Assembly (NCBI RefSeq): GCF_014284305.1
Contig: NZ_JACOFW010000009.1
Location: 89,602-153,601 of the forward strand
DNA: 64,000 bases
Direction: 5' to 3'
Source: Affinundibacterium seohonense
GTDB taxonomy: Bacteria > Pseudomonadota > Gammaproteobacteria > Burkholderiales > Burkholderiaceae_D
A program made the position numbers and the translations under genes. A model generated the notes under the pieces. The model saw only the letters and a program-made list of their open reading frames with translations. It was not told the DNA's origin and searched no databases. This document shows, in pieces, positions 9,816 through 18,678 of the stretch. How positions within the stretch are numbered: the stretch's first letter is position 1; each line of letters begins with the position of its first letter.

Positions 9816-9858
9816 AAACCAGAGCGATGAACATCACTCTCGTCGTTCTGGTTTTTTT
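9816..9858 (+). terminator. Rho-independent terminator of the GH19 gene
   Basis: AAACCAGA and TTCTGGTTT arms flank a partly paired centre (GCGATGAACATCACTCTCG), followed by a run of seven T. It also lies between convergent genes (mmsA is on the minus strand). Confidence 0.75.
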
Positions 9859-9880
9859 CGCATGCAAATACAAATATAAA

Positions 9881-11374
9881 TTACTTCGCCACAGGCATCG
9901 TAAACTCCGCCCCCTTCACAATACTATCTGGCCAACGCTGCATAATCGATTTATAGCGCGTATAGAAGCGAATTCCTTCTTCGCCATAGGCATGCATATC
10001 CCCAAACAAAGATCGCTTCCAGCCGCCAAATGAATGCCATGCCATCGGTACCGGAATCGGCACATTGATACCCACCATACCGACCTGCACTCGACGAGAA
10101 AATTCCCGCGCCGTATTGCCGTCAGCTGTATACAACGACACGCCATTTCCAAACTCATGGCGGTTAATCAGATCAAGCGCAGCACTAAAATCAGGCACTC
10201 GAACCACACACAAGACTGGGCCAAAAATCTCTTCACTATGAATCCGCATGCCCTCTTGCACATGATCAAATAATGATCCGCCGATGAAATACCCTTGCTC
10301 ATGGCCAGCGACTTGCAAGCCACGTCCATCAACGATTAGATGCGCGCCTTGCTCAACCCCACTCGCAATCAAGCTCTCGATTTTTGCTTTATGTGCGGCA
10401 CTGATCACAGGTCCCATCTCAACATTCGCAGTCATCCCATCACCGACTTTTAAAGCCTCTACGCGTGGCTTCAATTTAGCGACCAAAGCATCTGCTATTT
10501 CACCCACCGCCACTGCAACCGAGATCGCCATGCAACGTTCCCCTGCCGAGCCATAGGCAGCACCAATCAAGGCATCCACCGCTTGATCCAAATTCGCATC
10601 TGGCATTACCACTAAATGATTTTTAGCGCCGCCAAGCGCTTGTACGCGCTTGCCTAAGCGACTAGCTTCGGTATGGATATATTCTGCAATTGGTGTTGAT
10701 CCAACAAAGGAAACCGCAGCGACATCAGGATGCGCCAACAAAGCATCAACCGCAACTTTATCTCCATGCACCACGTTAAAAACACCATCAGGCAAGCCCG
10801 CTTGTTGGAACAAATCTGCAATCAATAAGGACGCAGAAGGATCGCGTTCCGATGGTTTGAGGATAAAGCTATTGCCACAAGCAATGGCCAGCGGCGCCAT
10901 CCACATCGGTACCATGAAAGGAAAATTAAATGGCGTGATGCCAACGGTGACTCCCAGCGATTGACGGATATTCCAATTATCAATGCCGCCACCGATATTG
11001 TCGGAAAATTGGGTTTTTAAAAGCTGCGGCAAACCACAAGAAAACTCCACCACTTCGATACCACGCGTCACCTCACCCATTGCATCAGAAAAAATCTTTC
11101 CATGCTCATGCGTAATCATCACGGCGAGTTTTTCTTGATTTTGTTCAAGCAGCTCTTTGAACTTAAACATCACTCGCGCCCGACGTAAGGGTGCGGTTTC
11201 TGACCAAGCTGGCCACGCTGCTTTGGCTGCCGCGACCGCTTGATCCACTAGCTGTTGATCTGCGAATTCGACTTGCGCGATCTCCACGCCACTAGCCGGA
11301 TTAAACACCGCTTGCCGACGCGCATCTACCACTGTTACGACACGGCCATTGATGTAATGTGAAATGATAGACAT
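9881..11374 (-). CDS. mmsA: CoA-acylating methylmalonate-semialdehyde dehydrogenase
   Basis: 497 residues, usual length for the family. It carries the aldehyde-dehydrogenase landmarks: [15 protein letters not shown], the glycine motif [11 protein letters not shown], and the catalytic cysteine in [11 protein letters not shown] near residue 281. The motif RCMA, with ending [18 protein letters not shown], is typical of MmsA rather than of generic dehydrogenases. It converts methylmalonate semialdehyde to propionyl-CoA (valine and inositol catabolism) and malonate semialdehyde to acetyl-CoA. It stands alone here with no other valine genes next to it. Confidence 0.95.
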   Translation of the reverse strand: MSIISHYINGRVVTVVDARRQAVFNPASGVEIAQVEFADQQLVDQAVAAAKAAWPAWSETAPLRRARVMFKFKELLEQNQEKLAVMITHEHGKIFSDAMGEVTRGIEVVEFSCGLPQLLKTQFSDNIGGGIDNWNIRQSLGVTVGITPFNFPFMVPMWMAPLAIACGNSFILKPSERDPSASLLIADLFQQAGLPDGVFNVVHGDKVAVDALLAHPDVAAVSFVGSTPIAEYIHTEASRLGKRVQALGGAKNHLVVMPDANLDQAVDALIGAAYGSAGERCMAISVAVAVGEIADALVAKLKPRVEALKVGDGMTANVEMGPVISAAHKAKIESLIASGVEQGAHLIVDGRGLQVAGHEQGYFIGGSLFDHVQEGMRIHSEEIFGPVLCVVRVPDFSAALDLINRHEFGNGVSLYTADGNTAREFSRRVQVGMVGINVPIPVPMAWHSFGGWKRSLFGDMHAYGEEGIRFYTRYKSIMQRWPDSIVKGAEFTMPVAK

Positions 11375-11491
11375 GATTACCCTTCTGCTATTCTCTAAAG
11401 CAAGCGTCTAGATTATCATGTTGCAGCATCACGATACCAGTACTCATCGCAGATTCAGATTATTCAACCCTGTTTTCACTTGAAAGTTTTC

Positions 11492-11749
11492 ATGGCACGT
11501 TCAACCAAAGCCAGTAATGCCGTACTGCGATTACAACAACGCAGCAACAACGCGCCGTACTCGATGGTGACGACAGCTAGCGGGCATTTTTTTCTGGTTC
11601 TAGGACATGATCCAGATACCCAAGAAAAACTCTGCGCGCCCCTAGAGATCGATGAATTTGTCCGCTTCGTCAATAGCGTCAACAAAGAAGCTCCGCGTAA
11701 AGCCAGCAAATTGGATATCGCTTTTGAAGCCAAACTAAAACGCTCTTAA
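11492..11749 (+). CDS. Small hypothetical protein (85 aa)
   Basis: 85 codons from the ATG at 11492; an in-frame TTG at 11480 would give four more. The protein is basic, with no signal or membrane segment, and contains a short beta-type stretch (YSMVTTASGHFFLVLGHDP). Codon use looks native and it is transcribed divergently from mmsA. I do not recognise a family, and nothing in the neighbourhood suggests a function. Confidence 0.6.
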   Translation: MARSTKASNAVLRLQQRSNNAPYSMVTTASGHFFLVLGHDPDTQEKLCAPLEIDEFVRFVNSVNKEAPRKASKLDIAFEAKLKRS

Positions 11750-11804
11750 ACAAAATTTCACCGAATTACGATCAATCTACCAAGACCAAAAGGACATCAA
11801 CAAT

Positions 11805-12722
11805 ATGAAATCTCCACTCTTGATTAGCCTCGCCCTCGCTGCAAATGTTTGCCTGATTCCTGCACATGCGCAGGAACAAAAGACAGAACAAAAAACCGAG
11901 CAAAAAGTCGAACAAAAAACACAGCAAGAGAGCGCAGCAAGTGCCATCGCAACCAGCGCAAGTAACCCTGCGGTAAGTCAAGAAGCTACAGCACCAACAG
12001 CCGCACCAGTAGCAGTTCCCGTTTTAGAAAAAATCGACACCGTAGTGGGCACTGGCGTTGAAGCAGTTATAGGTAAAACAGTCTCCGTTCACTACACAGG
12101 ATGGCTACGTGATCCACAAGCAGAAAACCAACGCGGCAAAGCTTTCGATAGCTCAGTTGGTCGTGCGCCATTCAACTTTAATCTCGGCGAAGGTCGTGTC
12201 ATTCGAGGTTGGGAACAAGGCGTGCCCGGTATGAAAGTCGGTGGCAAACGTACCTTGATGATTCCATCCACACTCGCTTATGGTTCCCGCGGTGCTGGTA
12301 AAGGTGTAATTCCACCGGATGCCGATTTGATTTTCGATATCGAATTACTCGATGTCATCAAAATGCCCGAGGTCGAGAAGATCGACAGTAAATTAGGCAA
12401 AGGCGATGAAGCCAAGAGCGGCAACACCGTCACTGTGCATTACACAGGCTGGTTGCGCGATCCAAAAGCCAAAGGACAAAAAGGTAAAGAATTTGATAGC
12501 TCAGTCAAACGTGAACCGTTTAGTTTTACCATCAATGGCGGCGAAGTGATTCGTGGTTGGGATCTCGGTGTACAAGGTATGAAAGTCGGTGGCAAGCGCA
12601 CTTTGATTATTCCAGCAGCACTTGCTTACGGCGCCCGTGAAGTTGGCAATGGTTTGATTCCAGCAAATTCTGATTTGATATTTGAAGTACGTTTATTAAA
12701 AGTCAGCGCTGCAAAAAAATAA
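11805..12722 (+). CDS. Periplasmic peptidyl-prolyl isomerase with two FKBP domains
   Basis: 305 residues. A signal peptide (MKSPLLISLALAANVCL, cleaved near AHAQE) is followed by a Gln/Lys/Glu-rich linker with repeated EQKTEQK units and an Ala/Ser linker to about residue 70. Two FKBP domains follow, each with VHYTGWL, F..S, VIRGWE/D, GVPGMKVGGKRTL and LAYG signatures. It should isomerise X-Pro bonds of proteins in the periplasm. Two domains in one chain suggest a chaperone-like function. The next gene begins with GTG one base after its stop, so translation is probably coupled. Confidence 0.93.
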   Translation: MKSPLLISLALAANVCLIPAHAQEQKTEQKTEQKVEQKTQQESAASAIATSASNPAVSQEATAPTAAPVAVPVLEKIDTVVGTGVEAVIGKTVSVHYTGWLRDPQAENQRGKAFDSSVGRAPFNFNLGEGRVIRGWEQGVPGMKVGGKRTLMIPSTLAYGSRGAGKGVIPPDADLIFDIELLDVIKMPEVEKIDSKLGKGDEAKSGNTVTVHYTGWLRDPKAKGQKGKEFDSSVKREPFSFTINGGEVIRGWDLGVQGMKVGGKRTLIIPAALAYGAREVGNGLIPANSDLIFEVRLLKVSAAKK

Positions 12723-12723
12723 C

Positions 12724-13248
12724 GTGAATTCAGAATCGAATAAACTGACTTATTTAACAGCCTATCCTGAGCATTTACAAGCCCAGGTTAGGCAGTTAAT
12801 CGCCGGCGATCAATTGGCGTCACATCTGCGTAAAAAGTACCCACAAACACACGCCATCCACACCGATAAAGCGCTGTACCAATATGTACAAGATTTAAAG
12901 AATGCCTCGCTGCGCAATGGCGACCAGATCAGTAAAGTTGTCTACGACAATAAACTCCATGTGATCAAAAACGCTCTCGGCACACACACTTATGTCTCCC
13001 GAGTGCAAGGCAGTAAACTCAAAACCAAAAATGAAATTCGCATTGCCAGCCTATTCAAATCGGTACCCGAAGAATTTCTCAAAATGATTACGGTACACGA
13101 GCTTGCCCATCTAAAAGAAAAAGCGCACGACAAAGCTTTTTATCAGCTTTGCTCGTATATGGAACCGAACTATCATCAGTACGAACTTGATTGTCGTTTG
13201 TATTTGACCCAAATCGATATTTTTGGCGGTGAAGTCTGGAGCAGTTAG
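12724..13248 (+). CDS. YgjP-like M48-related metallopeptidase
   Basis: 174 residues from a GTG start. The zinc motif HELAHLKEKAHDKAF lies at about 126-140, followed by the family tail YQLCSYMEPNYHQYELDCRLYLT, which matches YgjP-like (DUF45 / WLM-type) metal-dependent hydrolases. E. coli YgjP is a UTP pyrophosphatase-like protein, so the actual reaction here is not certain. There is no signal peptide, unlike its neighbour, so it is probably cytoplasmic. It is coupled to the FKBP gene by a one-base gap (TAA C GTG). Confidence 0.9.
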   Translation: MNSESNKLTYLTAYPEHLQAQVRQLIAGDQLASHLRKKYPQTHAIHTDKALYQYVQDLKNASLRNGDQISKVVYDNKLHVIKNALGTHTYVSRVQGSKLKTKNEIRIASLFKSVPEEFLKMITVHELAHLKEKAHDKAFYQLCSYMEPNYHQYELDCRLYLTQIDIFGGEVWSS

Positions 13249-13290
13249 ATACCGTGGAATAACTGAACACAAATCGAATGGAGCGCAAAC

Positions 13291-14769
13291 ATGGCTTACT
13301 TACTCGCACTTGATCAAGGTACTTCTAGCTCGCGTTCTATCCTCTTCGATCATCGTGGCAATCTGATCGCCTCCGCGCAACAAGAATTCACACAACATTT
13401 CCCATTACCGGGTTGGGTCGAACATGATGCGATGGAAATCTGGCAAAGCCAGCTCACCACGATTCATCAAGTGCTGAACAAATCTGGCATTCAGGCACCG
13501 GATATCGCTGCGATCGGCATCACCAATCAACGTGAAACGACTGTGGTTTGGCATCGTAAAACAGGGCAACCAATTTGCCGCGCGATTGTCTGGCAAGATC
13601 GTCGTACCGCGGATTGGTGCGACGATTTGCGGCAGCAAGGCTACGGCAAAACCATACAAGAAAAAACCGGTCTCCTGCTCGATCCCTATTTCTCCGCCAC
13701 CAAAATCGCTTGGATACTGCGCCATATTCCAAATGCCAGAGAACTTGCGGAAAACGATGAGCTGGCATTTGGTACGATCGATAGCTGGCTAGCCTACCAA
13801 CTCAGCGGACAAAAACTACACGTCACCGATGTCACTAATGCCTCGCGAACTATGTTGTGGAATATTCATACGCAACAATGGGATGCCGAACTACTCGATC
13901 TGTTTGACATCCCACACCAACTCTTACCTGAGGTTCATCCATCCTGCCATCATTTTGGTGATACCCAATTGTTCGGCCAGCCTATTCCCATTGCTGGTAT
14001 CGCTGGTGATCAACAATCTGCGTTATTTGGTCAAGCTTGTTTTAACTCTGGGATGGCAAAAAATACCTACGGCACTGGTTGCTTTACACTCTTACAAACA
14101 GGCGGTTTTTGTAGTCAATCACAACATGGCTTAATCACCACCGCGGCTTGTCAGGTCAATCAACATCCACAATATGCTTTAGAAGGCAGCGTCTTCGTCG
14201 GTGGTGCGGTCGTGCAGTGGCTACGCGACCAATTGCATCTAGCACCGACCGCGACAGCTATAGGCGAATTGGCAGCGACGGTTGAAGATAGCGACGGTGT
14301 CGTCTTCGTGCCCGCCTTTACAGGACTAGGTGCCCCCTATTGGGATGCGAATGCACGTGGTGCGATTCTCGGTCTGCATCGCGGCAGTACCGCAGCCCAT
14401 ATCGCCAAAGCAGCGATTGAGGCAATTGCTTTTCAAACTGCTGAATTGTTATTCGCGATGCAAAAAGATAGTCCGACACCGATTATTGAATTACGCGTTG
14501 ATGGTGGTGCTGCAAGCAATGACGCACTTCTACAATTTCAAGCAGACTTGCTCGGCATTCCCGTCATCCGACCCAAGATCATAGAAACAACCGCACTGGG
14601 TGTTGCCTACTTGGCTGGATTACAAACGGGTATCTATAGTGCACCTGAAGAATGTGCTGCTCTATGGCAAGAACAACAGCGTTTTTTACCACAGATTAGT
14701 CGAAGTCACGCCGCAAATCGCCTCGAAAATTGGAAGAATGCCGTGAGTCGCTTGCTTTCAAGGAGTTGA
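13291..14769 (+). CDS. glpK: Glycerol kinase
   Basis: 492 residues with the FGGY-kinase layout: LALDQGTSSSR at the N-terminus binds ATP, GITNQRETT and WQDRRT bind glycerol, and the C-terminal half has GGAVVQWLRDQL, PAFTGLGAPYWD and RVDGGAASND. It phosphorylates glycerol to sn-glycerol-3-phosphate in the cytoplasm. The start has a GGAG site seven bases upstream. No glpF or glpD lies next to it; the following gene is a SRPBCC protein of unknown role. Confidence 0.97.
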   Translation: MAYLLALDQGTSSSRSILFDHRGNLIASAQQEFTQHFPLPGWVEHDAMEIWQSQLTTIHQVLNKSGIQAPDIAAIGITNQRETTVVWHRKTGQPICRAIVWQDRRTADWCDDLRQQGYGKTIQEKTGLLLDPYFSATKIAWILRHIPNARELAENDELAFGTIDSWLAYQLSGQKLHVTDVTNASRTMLWNIHTQQWDAELLDLFDIPHQLLPEVHPSCHHFGDTQLFGQPIPIAGIAGDQQSALFGQACFNSGMAKNTYGTGCFTLLQTGGFCSQSQHGLITTAACQVNQHPQYALEGSVFVGGAVVQWLRDQLHLAPTATAIGELAATVEDSDGVVFVPAFTGLGAPYWDANARGAILGLHRGSTAAHIAKAAIEAIAFQTAELLFAMQKDSPTPIIELRVDGGAASNDALLQFQADLLGIPVIRPKIIETTALGVAYLAGLQTGIYSAPEECAALWQEQQRFLPQISRSHAANRLENWKNAVSRLLSRS

Positions 14770-14823
14770 CTCAAGCACAATCAAAGACTTCAATTATTAG
14801 AACCAACAATCCAAGGAGTTGCG

Positions 14824-15363
14824 ATGAAAATCCTCAAACGCATACTGATCGCCTTCATTAGTTTGATTGCACTAATCATCGCTCTTGCTTATTTAATGCC
14901 GAATCACTATGGACTCATCCGCAGCATACAAATCGAAGCTAGTCCGGAAAAAATATACCCATTGATCGCTAGTCCAAAAGAATGGAAAAAATGGTCGGTC
15001 TGGAATCAACGTGATCCGAACATGGAAATTCTGTTCTCTGGTCCTGAGACAGGTGCTGGCGCAGGCTGGGATTGGAAAAGCAAAAGCGAAGGTAATGGCG
15101 GCATGAAGCTCACTAGAGTCGCAGCCAACCAAGTCATCAATTATGAATTGCACTTCGAAGGTATGGGCAAGCCATCCAATGGTGCGCTGACTTTAGAACC
15201 CGAAGGCACATCGACCAAAGTCACTTGGTCCATGATCGGTAGTAGCGAAGGAAATTTCATGATGAAATTATTTGCACCTTTTATGGATAAGATGGTGGGA
15301 CCGGATTTTGAAGATGGTTTGAAGAACTTGAAGGCGGTAGCGGAGAAAACCGCTACAAACTAA
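14824..15363 (+). CDS. SRPBCC-family protein with N-terminal membrane anchor
   Basis: 179 residues. Residues 1-25 are one hydrophobic helix, so the protein is anchored or exported. The rest has the START/SRPBCC pattern: ASPEKIYPLIASPKEWKKWSVWN at 38-60, then alternating strands and a closing amphipathic helix DFEDGLKNLKAVAE. The fold binds hydrophobic ligands; here the ligand is unknown. AAGGAG lies eight bases before the ATG. A clear terminator follows. Confidence 0.85.
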   Translation: MKILKRILIAFISLIALIIALAYLMPNHYGLIRSIQIEASPEKIYPLIASPKEWKKWSVWNQRDPNMEILFSGPETGAGAGWDWKSKSEGNGGMKLTRVAANQVINYELHFEGMGKPSNGALTLEPEGTSTKVTWSMIGSSEGNFMMKLFAPFMDKMVGPDFEDGLKNLKAVAEKTATN

Positions 15364-15395
15364 CAGCTGATACCGATACGTTCTTACAAAAAAAC

Positions 15396-15433
15396 AGGGC
15401 AGATAGATTTACGCTATCTGCCCTATCTTTTTA
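15396..15433 (+). terminator. Rho-independent terminator between glpK/SRPBCC genes and clbS-like gene
   Basis: An 11-bp stem AGGGCAGATAG / CTATCTGCCCT with a 7-base loop and a T-rich tail lies 35 bp after the SRPBCC stop. Confidence 0.9.
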
Positions 15434-15474
15434 TCTGACTGGGTCAACACAAACCCAGAGAAATTGAAATGTAA

Positions 15475-15984
15475 CTATAACTGATGAGATTTTCTCCAAC
15501 GCCTTAGTCGTTTAGCTGCATTGCTGTACGGTGATGATGTATTCAACTGAATCATTTTTCCCATCGTGTATTGTTTGTACCATGCTTGTCCATAAAGCCT
15601 AAGATCGTCTTCATCCTCTACCAATTCAACAATCCTATTTTTCGCAGAACAAAGCCGAACAACTAGATCAGCTAATGGAATACCCTCGTAATCCTTATAA
15701 AACTTTTCTGCCAAGAGTCCTAATTGGTTCCAATTAAACCCAGTATCTGGAAAATCGACAGATTCCCCCACACCTTTTTTGGCGTGCCATTTCAGAACTA
15801 GCTCATTCCAGCCGACTAAATAAGAAATCAAATTATGCACATTCATCTTGCTGTCTTTGACATGTCCGTCTAAGGACTTGTCAAAGACATTTGTCGCAGG
15901 GATCAAGGCGATCTCTATACTTAAACGATCAAACTCATTCTGAATTGCAAACAGTAACTCTGCTTTGCATCCTGGCACCGACAT
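15475..15984 (-). CDS. ClbS/DfsB-family four-helix-bundle protein
   Basis: 169 residues. The middle segment MNVHNLISYLVGWNELVLKWH and the tail LYGQAWYKQYTMGKMIQLNTSSPYSNA are diagnostic of the ClbS/DfsB family. ClbS proteins hydrolyse the colibactin cyclopropane ring and so protect the host genome; many other members are uncharacterised DinB-like hydrolases. No colibactin-type gene is near, so the substrate is unknown. It sits just downstream of putP on the same strand with an 8-base gap. Confidence 0.88.
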   Translation of the reverse strand: MSVPGCKAELLFAIQNEFDRLSIEIALIPATNVFDKSLDGHVKDSKMNVHNLISYLVGWNELVLKWHAKKGVGESVDFPDTGFNWNQLGLLAEKFYKDYEGIPLADLVVRLCSAKNRIVELVEDEDDLRLYGQAWYKQYTMGKMIQLNTSSPYSNAAKRLRRWRKSHQL

Positions 15985-15991
15985 AAAAAAA

Positions 15992-17470
15992 TTAAGCTGT
16001 TTGCTGACGCATAGTAGAAAACGCCGCCTTCATTTTTTCCGATGCTGGCGCACCAAATTGACTGCCAATCCAAACTGCAGCGCAACCAAAGAAGAAGCCT
16101 GGTACCAATTCATACAAGCCAAACAATTTGAAATGTCCCCACACCAATACTGTCAAGGCACCGACGAACATGCCCGCTAAGGCACCGTTACGGTTCATCT
16201 TAGGCCAGATTAAGGATAACAAGACTACTGGGCCAAAGGCCGCGCCAAAACCTGCCCATGCGTTACTAACCAAGCTCAGTACGCTGCTAGTTGGATTAGC
16301 CGCAATCGAAATCGCAATCACGGCGACCACCAACACCATCATACGACCGAACCAAACCAATTCGGTTTGTGACGCATTTGGACGGAAGAAAGGTTTGTAG
16401 AAGTCTTCAGTCAAGGCAGAAGAACAAACCAGTAATTGGCAAGACAAAGTACTCATCACCGCTGCCAAAATCGCTGATAACAAAATACCGGCAATCCAAG
16501 GATTAAACAAAATCTGCGACAAGGAAATGAACACAGTTTCCTTATTTGCCGTCACCGCACCTGCTTGATCAGGGTGCATCGCGAAATAAGCGATACCAAA
16601 GAAACCCACAGAGATTGCGCCAAGCAAACACAAAATCATCCAAGTCATACCAATGCGACGTGCATTTTTAATTGTCGCGAAATTTTCTGCCGCCATGAAG
16701 CGCGCCAAAATATGTGGTTGACCCATATAGCCCAAGCCCCACGCGAGCAATGAAATAATACCGATCAGAGATGTACCACTAAACAAATCCGTATATTTTG
16801 GATTGATGTTTTGAATCACTGTAATCGCTTCACTAAAGCCACCAACATGCATGATCACCATCACAGGCGCCAATAACAAAGCGAAAATCATCAAAGTCGC
16901 TTGCACAGTATCAGTCCAACTCACCGCTAAGAAACCACCGATAAACACATAAATAATCGTTGCCGCTGCACCAGCCCACAAAGACACGTTATAGCTCATA
17001 CCAAAAGTTTCTTGGAACAAACGTGCACCTGCCACCATGCCAGAAGCACAGTAAATCGTGAAAAACACTAAGATCACAATCGCAGAAATAATACGTAGCA
17101 ATTTGCTGGTATCTTCAAATCGATGCGTAAAATAATCTGGCAAGGTCAAAGCATTATTCGTCAATTCGGTATACACACGCAGACGACCCGCCACCAAATG
17201 CCAGTTAAACCAAGCACCTAAAGTCAAACCAATCGCGATCCAACTTTCTGATACACCCGAAAAATACAAAGCACCGGGCAATCCCATCAATAACCAACCA
17301 CTCATGTCGGATGCACCAGCACTCATGGCGGTGACGAAGGCGCCAAGACTGCGACCACCTAAGATATAGTCAGATAAATTATTGGTAAAACGCCAGGCGG
17401 CGAAACCGATGCCTAGCATCGCTAGAATATAAATAATGAAGGTGATGCTGGTAGGGTTGCTAAAATCCAT
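15992..17470 (-). CDS. putP: Sodium/proline symporter
   Basis: 492 residues with about 12-13 membrane helices. The segments YILGGRSLGAFVTAMSAGASDMSGWLLMGLPGA near the N-terminus and GYMGQPHILARFMA in the middle are classic for PutP of the solute:sodium symporter family. It imports proline with Na+. It lies 446 bp from the next upstream gene, and that stretch contains a palindrome that could regulate it. Confidence 0.96.
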   Translation of the reverse strand: MDFSNPTSITFIIYILAMLGIGFAAWRFTNNLSDYILGGRSLGAFVTAMSAGASDMSGWLLMGLPGALYFSGVSESWIAIGLTLGAWFNWHLVAGRLRVYTELTNNALTLPDYFTHRFEDTSKLLRIISAIVILVFFTIYCASGMVAGARLFQETFGMSYNVSLWAGAAATIIYVFIGGFLAVSWTDTVQATLMIFALLLAPVMVIMHVGGFSEAITVIQNINPKYTDLFSGTSLIGIISLLAWGLGYMGQPHILARFMAAENFATIKNARRIGMTWMILCLLGAISVGFFGIAYFAMHPDQAGAVTANKETVFISLSQILFNPWIAGILLSAILAAVMSTLSCQLLVCSSALTEDFYKPFFRPNASQTELVWFGRMMVLVVAVIAISIAANPTSSVLSLVSNAWAGFGAAFGPVVLLSLIWPKMNRNGALAGMFVGALTVLVWGHFKLFGLYELVPGFFFGCAAVWIGSQFGAPASEKMKAAFSTMRQQTA

Positions 17471-17916
17471 CTCCGTATTGCCTTTCTTTTTAAGTGTAAT
17501 TATTTTGCATACTTATCCATGCACAAGGATAAGCAAGCCCGCAGTATCGCTCATGCCCGCTAATCTCACAAGGATAGACAACGCTGAATTTACTGGTTTG
17601 ATGAGACTAAAATTCAGCCTGGCAGTTCCTGATTCATTGACACAAAAAAGCAAGTAAATACAAACTTACATTGCCCACTAAATTTGGCAACTATTGTTCT
17701 TAAAAATTCCAAATAAGTAGCTGCTTATTCTGAAAAAGTGATTCAGGTAAATTATTCTCCAGAAATTTTTGGCTCAAAATAGACCTAAACAACGCTCAAA
17801 TATGACTGATACTCGCTTACAATTCTCTGCGTAGCAAATTGGCAAATGCAATTTTTTAAGTCGATACGAATGATGGGATGGACTTGCTAAACAAATTCCC
17901 CTCAATGAAAGGCACA
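17471..17916. other. Intergenic region between putP and a divergent hypothetical gene
   Basis: A gene-free stretch of about 446 bp that should hold both divergent promoters. An 18-bp imperfect palindrome at 17712-17729 (AATAAGTAG / CTGCTTATT, one mismatched pair) is a possible operator. I see nothing else that can be named. Confidence 0.4.
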
Positions 17917-18558
17917 ATGCAATTACATCGCTTTAGTCGATACCTGACTTTTTTCTCTATTTTATTGGTACATATCGGGATGATTTTGATCTGGCAGAGA
18001 ACATCACCGTCACCAAATAGTATCTCCAATACCGATAAAGTATTACTACTGCTCGCCTTGCCACAGCAAAAACAAGCGATCGAAGTTACTCAACAAAAAA
18101 ACCTAAAACAAGTTAGTCCAACATCGACCATTGCCCGCACCAACAACAAAAACATCAATACGCCCGAATTCAGTACAGCAAAAATTCAAACACCAAGCCC
18201 AGAATTTGAAGCCCTTTCAGCACCGCCATCGACACCTTCACCATCTTCTCCAACAATACAAAAAAACATTCGTGAATTAAGTTTGAGTTTGAAAGACGAC
18301 TTTCTAAAACAAGAAAAAAACTATCGCCCTGACAGTAAAAGTAGCAGTGAAAACATGAAGAAATTTTCGAATACTTTAGCTGGCGTTGTACAAAGTCGAA
18401 CAGAGGGCACCGTTATCGAGAAAAAATTTGCCTATGATGGCAGACCAGTGAGCAAGATTAAAACGCCGTTTGGTACCCATTGTGTTCGACATCCCAAGGC
18501 TGGCGAGAAATTAGAATTATCCCCACCACCGCTTCCCGTAGGCTGTGGAGAGCTATAA
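17917..18558 (+). CDS. Hypothetical protein with N-terminal membrane helix and Pro/Ser-rich linker
   Basis: 213 residues from the ATG at 17917, which has AAAGG four bases upstream; the frame is open from an earlier ATG at 17878 (226 residues). A hydrophobic segment at residues 9-27 (TFFSILLVHIGMILIWQ region) would anchor it in the inner membrane. Residues 40-130 are a Gln/Thr/Ser/Pro linker of low complexity, and the last 60 residues form a small folded part with two cysteines (THCVRHPKAGEKLELSPPPLPVGCG). The layout recalls TonB-like periplasmic proteins, but there is no clear TonB C-terminal match. The function is unknown. Confidence 0.65.
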   Translation: MQLHRFSRYLTFFSILLVHIGMILIWQRTSPSPNSISNTDKVLLLLALPQQKQAIEVTQQKNLKQVSPTSTIARTNNKNINTPEFSTAKIQTPSPEFEALSAPPSTPSPSSPTIQKNIRELSLSLKDDFLKQEKNYRPDSKSSSENMKKFSNTLAGVVQSRTEGTVIEKKFAYDGRPVSKIKTPFGTHCVRHPKAGEKLELSPPPLPVGCGEL

Positions 18559-18610
18559 ATAAATCAACAAAAAAAATACACTTTTATAAATATTCAAAAG
18601 CCGAGTATTT

Positions 18611-18644
18611 TTGTCATAAACCTGTCACCTGATCAGCCTAGAGT
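18611..18644 (+). promoter_or_regulatory. Pho box and -10 element upstream of the BtaA-like gene
   Basis: TTGTCATAAACCTGTCAC at 18611-18628 matches the 18-bp PhoB consensus (two CTGTCAT half-sites at an 11-bp repeat) at about 16 positions. A TAGAGT -10-like element lies 10 bp downstream (18639-18644), the spacing usual for Pho promoters. Transcription would then start near 18651, which rules out the GTG at 18643 as the start of the next gene. Confidence 0.75.
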
Positions 18645-18678
18645 GATTCAATTTCTAGCAAACTCTCAGGTACAGATC